In this document: positions 58,947 through 64,000 of the stretch, piece after piece
Numbering within the stretch: the first letter of the stretch is position 1
Layout: each line of letters begins with the position of its first letter
Assembly: GCF_000612545.2 (NCBI RefSeq)
Contig: NZ_CP097800.1
Location: 4,910,501 to 4,974,500, forward strand
Length of the DNA: 64,000 bases
Direction of reading: 5' to 3'
Origin: Streptomyces sp. PCS3-D2
Lineage (GTDB): Bacteria > Actinomycetota > Actinomycetes > Streptomycetales > Streptomycetaceae
Translations under genes and position numbers: made by a program
Notes under the pieces: generated by a model
What the model was told of the DNA's origin: nothing
Database searches by the model: none
The model's input: the letters and a program-made list of their open reading frames with translations, nothing else

Positions 58947-60458
58947 TCAGACCTGCGGGCGCGCTTCCACTTCCGGTTCCCGTCCGGGCTGCGCGGCGAA
59001 CGGCACGACGGCCACGGTGATGTTGTCGTGGCCGCCGCCGTCGAGGGCGTGGCCCACCAGCACCTGCGCGCCGTGCAGCGGGCGGACCGCGGCGTCGGCG
59101 GGCAGCACCTGCGCCATCTCGCGCGCGGACTCCGCGTAGTTCCACAGTCCGTCGGTGCAGACCACCACCACGCCGGGGTGGTCCGGCTTGAAGATCGCGG
59201 TGTGCGGTTCGAGTTCGTACGCGTCGGCGCCCAGCCAGCCGGTGATGGCGTGCGCGCGGACGTCCGCGTAGGCCTCGGCCTCGCCCATCAGGCCGGCGGC
59301 GACCATCTGGGCGGCCCACGAGTCGTCCTCGGTGAGGCGGCGGGGCAGCGCGGCACGGTCGTCGGGCACCCAGTAGGCGCGGCTGTCGCCCACCCAGCCG
59401 ATGGTCAGCAGCCCGCCGCTGACGACGGCGCCGACCAGGGTGCAGGCGGGCGCGTTCTGCGCGCCGGGGACCTCCGGGGCCAGGGCGTTGACCGCCGCGG
59501 CGGCGGCCAGGATCGCCTCGTGCATGGCCTCCTGGGGGTGCGCACCGCGGGGGAGGGCCTCCAGCAGGGCCTCGTTGGCGGCGCCGGCCGCGGCGGCCGA
59601 CGCGTCGTCGGGGCGGCTCGCGGAGGAGACCCCGTCGCACACGATGGCCACGGTGGCGGCCGAACCGTCGGGCAGGGCGGTCGCCGACACGGCGAACGAG
59701 TCCTCGTTGCGGTGGTGGCGCAGCCCCCGGTCACTGACGGCGGCGACGCTGCCCAGCTCCTCCTCGACGTGGTCGCGCTCCCGGGGCTGCGCGTGCCCGC
59801 AGTGCTCGCAGTACCCGTCGGTGTCGACGTGCCCGGCCCGGCAGGCCACGCAGGTCTTCCCACCGGGTGCGGCACCGGACGGGGGCGCGCTGTCGTAGGC
59901 GTTCTCGTACGGGTTCTCCGGGCCCGGGCCCCAGGGCGTCCCCCCGAGGGGCGCGCCGGGGTCGCCGCCGGGCCGGTCGTGCCGGGTCTCGGGGCCGCCC
60001 GCCGGGTCCTGCGCGGCCGCGGACTCGGCGCCGCTGCCGTACGGGCTGCCGGGGCCGGGGCCGGGGCCGTGGCCGTGGCCGGGGGTGGGTCCGGGGTACG
60101 AGGCTCCGGCCGGGCTCGGCCGGAGCTCCGGTTCCGGCTCCGGATCAGGCTGCGCCGGGGTCGCGGACCAGTCGGCAGGGTCCCCCACCAGGGTCGGCGC
60201 GGCCGCGGCCACGCTGCCCCAGCCGGGGGCGGGTCCGCCGCCGGGGGAGCCGTGCGAGCCGGCCGGGGCCGCCACCGCGTACCCAGCCGCGGGCGCGGCC
60301 TGGGCCGGCGGCGCCGGTGGGATGGGGAGGGTCGGCTGGTCCGTGGACGCGGCCGCGGGAGCAGCAGTCAGGGCGTAGCCGCAGAGGCCGCAGAAACGGT
60401 CCCCCTCTTCCATGGGCTCCGCGCAGCTCGGGCAGCCCGACGGCCGATGCATCGACAT
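58947..60458 (-). CDS. PP2C-type serine/threonine phosphatase with zinc ribbons
   Basis: A 503-residue protein. Zinc-ribbon Cys pairs are at the N-terminus (CPSCAEPMEEGDRFCGLCGY) and near 205 (CVACRAGHVDTDGYCEHCGH), separated by a long Pro/Gly-rich linker. The C-terminal PP2C domain shows GLRHHRNEDSF, VAIVCDGVSSA, LTIGWVGDSRAYW and GGHDNITVAVV with metal-binding Asp residues. It would reverse phosphorylation by the PknG-type kinase, whose gene ends 3 bases upstream. ATG 60458 chosen; TTG 60461 and ATG 60452 are alternatives. Confidence 0.92.
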   Translation of the reverse strand: MSMHRPSGCPSCAEPMEEGDRFCGLCGYALTAAPAAASTDQPTLPIPPAPPAQAAPAAGYAVAAPAGSHGSPGGGPAPGWGSVAAAAPTLVGDPADWSATPAQPDPEPEPELRPSPAGASYPGPTPGHGHGPGPGPGSPYGSGAESAAAQDPAGGPETRHDRPGGDPGAPLGGTPWGPGPENPYENAYDSAPPSGAAPGGKTCVACRAGHVDTDGYCEHCGHAQPRERDHVEEELGSVAAVSDRGLRHHRNEDSFAVSATALPDGSAATVAIVCDGVSSASRPDDASAAAAGAANEALLEALPRGAHPQEAMHEAILAAAAAVNALAPEVPGAQNAPACTLVGAVVSGGLLTIGWVGDSRAYWVPDDRAALPRRLTEDDSWAAQMVAAGLMGEAEAYADVRAHAITGWLGADAYELEPHTAIFKPDHPGVVVVCTDGLWNYAESAREMAQVLPADAAVRPLHGAQVLVGHALDGGGHDNITVAVVPFAAQPGREPEVEARPQV

Positions 60459-60461
60459 CAA

Positions 60462-63323
60462 TCACACCCACGTCCGGGGACGGAAACGGTTGGCCCGTTC
60501 CACCAGTTCGATCCTCTCCTCGCCACGCCGCGCCAGCCGTGCGAGGACGCGGTACGAGCGCTCCAGTCCGAAGCGCAGGCCCCGCTCGTCCAGTTGACTG
60601 CCGAGCAGCGAGGTCCGGCCGGGGTCGGCACCCCGGCTGCCCGACAGTACCCAGTCCAGGGCCGAGCCCAGAACCTCCGTCGCCAGCAACTCCTGCCGCT
60701 CCGGGTCCAGCCCGAACCGCCGCAGCGCCTCCACCTGGTCCGCGGCGGCCGCGAGATCCGCCAGCAGCGGCTCCTGCGGTGACCGGTCGCGCAGACGTGC
60801 GCGTACGGCCGCCACCCGCGCGGCGGTGTAGTGGATGGACGCCTCGGGTACGGATTCCAGCGTGTGCACGGCCCCGTCCCGGTCCCCGGCGGCCAGTTGG
60901 ACCCGCGCCAGTCCGAAGGCCGCGCTGACGAAGCCCGGATCGGTGATCCAGACCAGGCGGTAGTACTCGGCGGCGTTGTCCAGCTGGCCCAGCACCTCCG
61001 CGCACAGCCCGAGGGCCAGCTTCGGCGCCGGCTCGCCCGGGAAGGCGTCGTAGACCGCGTCGAAGGACAGGGCCGCCGTCTCGTCGTCACCGGTGGCCAG
61101 CGAGGCGATGCCGCGGGCCCACACCACCCGCCAGTCGTCCGGGTGACGGGCCTCCAGCTCGGCCAGCGCCTCCCCGGCCGAGGCCGGATCGCCGAGCTCC
61201 AGGCGGGCGCGCAGCTCGCGCAGCCGCAACTCGGCGGAGTCGGTGGGCGCCGAGGCCAGCGCGCCCAACAGGTCGCCGGGCGCGGAGGCCGCCAGGCCGG
61301 TCAGGAAGCCGGCATTGGGGTCGGCGGCGTCCACCAGCGGTACCGGCAGTGCCAGCGCCGTGTCGCGGGCGTCGACGGTCGTGGCGGGCCGCACGGCTCC
61401 GGCGTGCGGCGTGGCCGCGGGCTCCGGTGCGGCCGCCGCCGCGGGAGCCCGCCGGGCCCGGGGCACGGCCGCCCCGGCCAGGTGCGTGGCGCTGTCCCCC
61501 AGCACGGCTCCCGCGGGGGCGGTCCCGGTCAGCGCCGGACCGCCGGGCCCGGCGAACGGCCCCGAGGACGCGCCGGCCGATGCGGCCCCGGAGGGCGCCG
61601 GAGACACGGCGGCACCCCCGGCCGCCGTGCCGAACGGGGCTGGGTGGGCCGCGGCGCCGGCGGCACCTCCGGCCGCGGCGGGGGCCGCAGCTGCGGGCCC
61701 GTCCGGTGCCGGAGCCGCCGGCAGGGCGCGGCCCACGAGGCTGCGCAGGCCGGCGCCCCGGCGGGCGGCGGTCTCGCGGCCGCCCAGCCGGGAGACCACC
61801 GTGTCCGCCGTGTCCGTGCCGGCGAACAGCCGGGTGTCCGGCACCCGCAGTTCCGGGCCGAAGAGGGTGGACAGCTGCGGTCGCGGCTGCCCCGTCTGCA
61901 GGGCGACCACCTCCCGCAGGACGCCGGTCAGCTGGTCGGCCATCTCCTCTGCGGAGGCGAACCGCCGCCCCGGGTCAGGGTCGGTCGCCCGGACGAGCAG
62001 CCGGTAGAAGGACTCGTACCGCCGGAACACCTCGATGTGCTCCGGATCCGGCAGCGAGTCCGCGAACACGTTGGTGTAGCCCTGGAAGTCGAAGGTCAGG
62101 ACGGCCAGCGTGCGCGCCACCGTGTACAGGTCGGAGGCGACCGACGGGCCCAACTCCGCCACCTCCGGCGCCTGGTAGCCCACCGTGCCGTATATGGCCG
62201 ACTCTTCGTCGTCCATCCGCCGCACCGCGCCCATGTCGATCAGCTTCAGCTGGTCCTGCTGCTGGATCGCGTTGTCGACCTTGAAGTCGCAGTAGAGCAG
62301 GTTCCTGCTGTGCAGGTGCCCCAGAGCCTCCAGCGCCTCGATGCCGTACGCGCAGGCCTGTTCCACCGGCAGTGGGTCGCGCCGCCCGTCGGGCCGGCGC
62401 CGCTCGTTCGCGATCTCCTTCAGCGACTTGCCGCCGACGTACTCCATGACGATGTACCCGTCCAGCGAACCGGTCCGCTGGTCCAGGTGCTCCACGAAGT
62501 TGTAGATCCGCACGATGTTGGAGTGCTCGATCTCCGCGAGGAAGCGGCGCTCCGAGATCGCCGCCTCCATCGCGTCCTGGTCGCCCGTGTCGAGCAGGCC
62601 CTTGAGGACCACCCACCGGTCCGCGACCGCCCGGTCCACCGCCAGGTACACCCAGCCGAGGCCGCCGTGCGCCAGACAGCCCGCCACCTCGTACTGGCCG
62701 CGCACCACGTCACCGGCGCGCAGCTTGGGCACGAAGGAGTAGGGGTGCCCGCACTTGGTGCAGAAGCCCTCGGTCCGGCCCGGCCGGTCCCCGCGGGCCC
62801 GGCCCACCGGAGCGCCGCAGTCCGAACGCGAGCAGAACCGCTTGCGCTCGGGCACCTCCGGGTTCTCCAGGACCGCCGTCGAGGGGTCGGGCCGCGGCAC
62901 CTCCGGAACGCTGACCAGACCGGCACCCAGCCGGCTGCGTCCCGAGGAGGCGGCCGAACCCGAACTGCGCACCGAGACCGAGCGGGTTGAAGCCTGCCCC
63001 GCCAGGGAACGCGACAGCCGCCCCGACACCGAACGGTGCGAGGAGGAGGATCGGGAGGACCGGGCCGAGGCCGAGGAGCGCGCCGAGCCGTGGGACCCCT
63101 GGGAGCCCTGCGACCCGTGGGAGCCCCGGGACCCGCCGGAGCCCAGGGAACCGCGCGCCGGGCTCGTCATTCCCGTCGGCGGTGACACCAGCTCCTCGGC
63201 GCCCGCCGCGACCGCGCCGACCGGGGCCAGGCCGCAGGTGTCGCAGTACAGCCCGCCGCCGCCCATGTCCTCGTACGTCCCCGGGCAGCCGGGGCGGACG
63301 CACGCCGTTCCGCTCAGGCTCAT
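60462..63323 (-). CDS. pknG: PknG-type serine/threonine protein kinase
   Basis: A 953-residue soluble kinase. An N-terminal zinc ribbon (CVRPGCPG, YCDTCG) and a Ser/Arg-rich stretch precede a rubredoxin-like Cys motif (FCSRSDCGAPVGR, FCTKCGHPYS). The kinase domain follows (GGLGWVYLAVD, WVVLKGLL with the ATP Lys, LLYCDFKVDN as catalytic loop, IDMGAV in place of DFG, YQAPE). The C-terminal part has an Ala/Pro linker and TPR-like helices, as in PknG. The catalytic loop has YCD instead of HRD, typical of PknG. Start at ATG 63323 overlaps the upstream gene by 4 bases. Confidence 0.92.
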   Translation of the reverse strand: MSLSGTACVRPGCPGTYEDMGGGGLYCDTCGLAPVGAVAAGAEELVSPPTGMTSPARGSLGSGGSRGSHGSQGSQGSHGSARSSASARSSRSSSSHRSVSGRLSRSLAGQASTRSVSVRSSGSAASSGRSRLGAGLVSVPEVPRPDPSTAVLENPEVPERKRFCSRSDCGAPVGRARGDRPGRTEGFCTKCGHPYSFVPKLRAGDVVRGQYEVAGCLAHGGLGWVYLAVDRAVADRWVVLKGLLDTGDQDAMEAAISERRFLAEIEHSNIVRIYNFVEHLDQRTGSLDGYIVMEYVGGKSLKEIANERRRPDGRRDPLPVEQACAYGIEALEALGHLHSRNLLYCDFKVDNAIQQQDQLKLIDMGAVRRMDDEESAIYGTVGYQAPEVAELGPSVASDLYTVARTLAVLTFDFQGYTNVFADSLPDPEHIEVFRRYESFYRLLVRATDPDPGRRFASAEEMADQLTGVLREVVALQTGQPRPQLSTLFGPELRVPDTRLFAGTDTADTVVSRLGGRETAARRGAGLRSLVGRALPAAPAPDGPAAAAPAAAGGAAGAAAHPAPFGTAAGGAAVSPAPSGAASAGASSGPFAGPGGPALTGTAPAGAVLGDSATHLAGAAVPRARRAPAAAAAPEPAATPHAGAVRPATTVDARDTALALPVPLVDAADPNAGFLTGLAASAPGDLLGALASAPTDSAELRLRELRARLELGDPASAGEALAELEARHPDDWRVVWARGIASLATGDDETAALSFDAVYDAFPGEPAPKLALGLCAEVLGQLDNAAEYYRLVWITDPGFVSAAFGLARVQLAAGDRDGAVHTLESVPEASIHYTAARVAAVRARLRDRSPQEPLLADLAAAADQVEALRRFGLDPERQELLATEVLGSALDWVLSGSRGADPGRTSLLGSQLDERGLRFGLERSYRVLARLARRGEERIELVERANRFRPRTWV

Positions 63324-64000
63324 GCGTCCTCCGTCCCCGGCCCGCCGGGCCGCTCTTCTCCGTGGTGCTCCGGTCCCGGCCGCTGCCGCGGTGCCAGCGA
63401 CTCCCCGGCCGCCTGTTGGTAGCGCAGGACGGCCTGTTCGGCGGCCCGCAGGTCGCAGGGCGCGCTCCACAGCATCCGCCGGGCCGTGTCGTACCTCTCG
63501 ATCAGCAGGGGGTCCTCGGCCAGGCCGTGCCGGGCCACCTTCGCCCGGTACGCGTCCAGCCGCCCGCGCAGCTCGGCCCGTACGGCCAGCGGGGCCGTCA
63601 CCGCGGTCAACGATTCGCGGGCCCTGCGCAGTTCCTCCTCGGCCCGCTCCTCCAGCGATTCCAACAGGGGCGAGAGCCGGTGCCAGCGCGCGTGGCGCCG
63701 GTGGTCGGCGGCCGCCGCGAGCTGCTCCTGGAGCACCGTCGGCGGGCCGCTGACCACGGGCACCTCGGAGGCGGCGATCTTCGCCAGCACCTCGCCGCGC
63801 GCCGTCCGCGCCTCCGCCAGGGTGCGGTCGGCCCGCGAGAGCACGTCACGCAGGCCGATCAGCCGCTGCTCGGCGTCCTGCCGGACGGCCAGCACCGCCT
63901 CCACCTCGCGGCGCACGTCCTCCAGGGCGAGCGCGGCCCGGTCGTAGCGCCCGGTGTCGGGGCGGCCGCCGCCGGGCGCGGAACTGCCTGCGGCGGACTG
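63320..64000 (-). CDS. Coiled-coil protein upstream of pknG (cut by window end)
   Basis: The frame stays open to the window edge, so the N-terminus is missing. The visible 226 or so residues are helical, rich in Ala, Arg, Glu and Leu (AVLAVRQDAEQRLIGLRDVL, LEERAEEELRRARESL) with no motif recognised. Its stop overlaps the pknG start. A membrane or periplasmic partner gene (GlnX) neighbours pknG in mycobacteria; identity with that family cannot be judged from this part. Confidence 0.7.
   Translation of the reverse strand, partial: QSAAGSSAPGGGRPDTGRYDRAALALEDVRREVEAVLAVRQDAEQRLIGLRDVLSRADRTLAEARTARGEVLAKIAASEVPVVSGPPTVLQEQLAAAADHRRHARWHRLSPLLESLEERAEEELRRARESLTAVTAPLAVRAELRGRLDAYRAKVARHGLAEDPLLIERYDTARRMLWSAPCDLRAAEQAVLRYQQAAGESLAPRQRPGPEHHGEERPGGPGTEDA

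Overview
The window is Streptomyces-type actinomycete chromosome. GC is very high with strong third-position bias, GTG/TTG starts and ATGA overlaps are common, and the gene set is typical: hexameric citrate synthase, an inositol-catabolism cluster, a DynA/DynB-like dynamin pair beside a single-stranded-DNA-binding protein, PknG-like kinase signalling, EttA, trHbO globin and a Streptomyces-type phospholipase A2. Two genes are cut by the window edges: the RecD2-like helicase at the left and a coiled-coil protein at the right.

Layout. 1-6.3 kb: 3' end of a RecD2-like helicase, citrate synthase, copper P-type ATPase and copper chaperone behind a CsoR-type operator, and a small HTH protein. 6.5-13.7 kb: divergent myo-inositol catabolic cluster (iolG and a TIM-barrel isomerase on minus; iolC-iolB-iolD-mmsA on plus). 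13.8-23.5 kb: cell-surface and secreted functions (alpha/beta-hydrolase-like protein with an altered nucleophile elbow, WxL-type secreted protein with its peptidoglycan-domain partner, subtilisin-like protease, phospholipase A2), a GNAT acetyltransferase, a molybdopterin oxidoreductase and a phosphoribosyltransferase-hydrolase fusion.

23,769-44,353: an integrated actinomycete integrative and conjugative element (AICE) of about 20.5 kb, inserted in a tRNA-Arg(UCU) gene and flanked by 44-bp perfect direct repeats. The right copy completes the tRNA; the left copy is the displaced 3' end, still next to a terminator-like hairpin. Inside are: a frameshifted low-GC NACHT NTPase gene at the left edge; a control block (tandem-domain GntR protein, HD protein, Nudix protein, XRE regulator); a leader with a 17-codon reading frame holding adjacent TTA and AGA codons; small conserved AICE genes; an SpdB-like membrane protein; a TraB/FtsK translocase followed by CGACAAG repeats (candidate clt); an EVE-like/zinc-ribbon/HNH nuclease next to two very short cytosine methyltransferases; a prim-pol plus helicase replication pair followed by GCGTCACC iterons (candidate origin); and overlapping xis-int genes beside attR.

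44.7-64 kb: chromosome again. Two dynamin-like GTPases, an SSB, a thioester-domain-like surface protein, a PAP2/diacylglycerol-kinase-like fusion, EttA, a thioesterase, trHbO, a PCMT-like methyltransferase, and a minus-strand signalling cluster of PknG-type kinase, PP2C phosphatase, VWA protein and FHA protein.

The most novel material is in the AICE: the NACHT gene, the nuclease/methyltransferase block, the TraB-side repeats, the iteron region and the leader. Functional links among these are inferences from neighbourhood.
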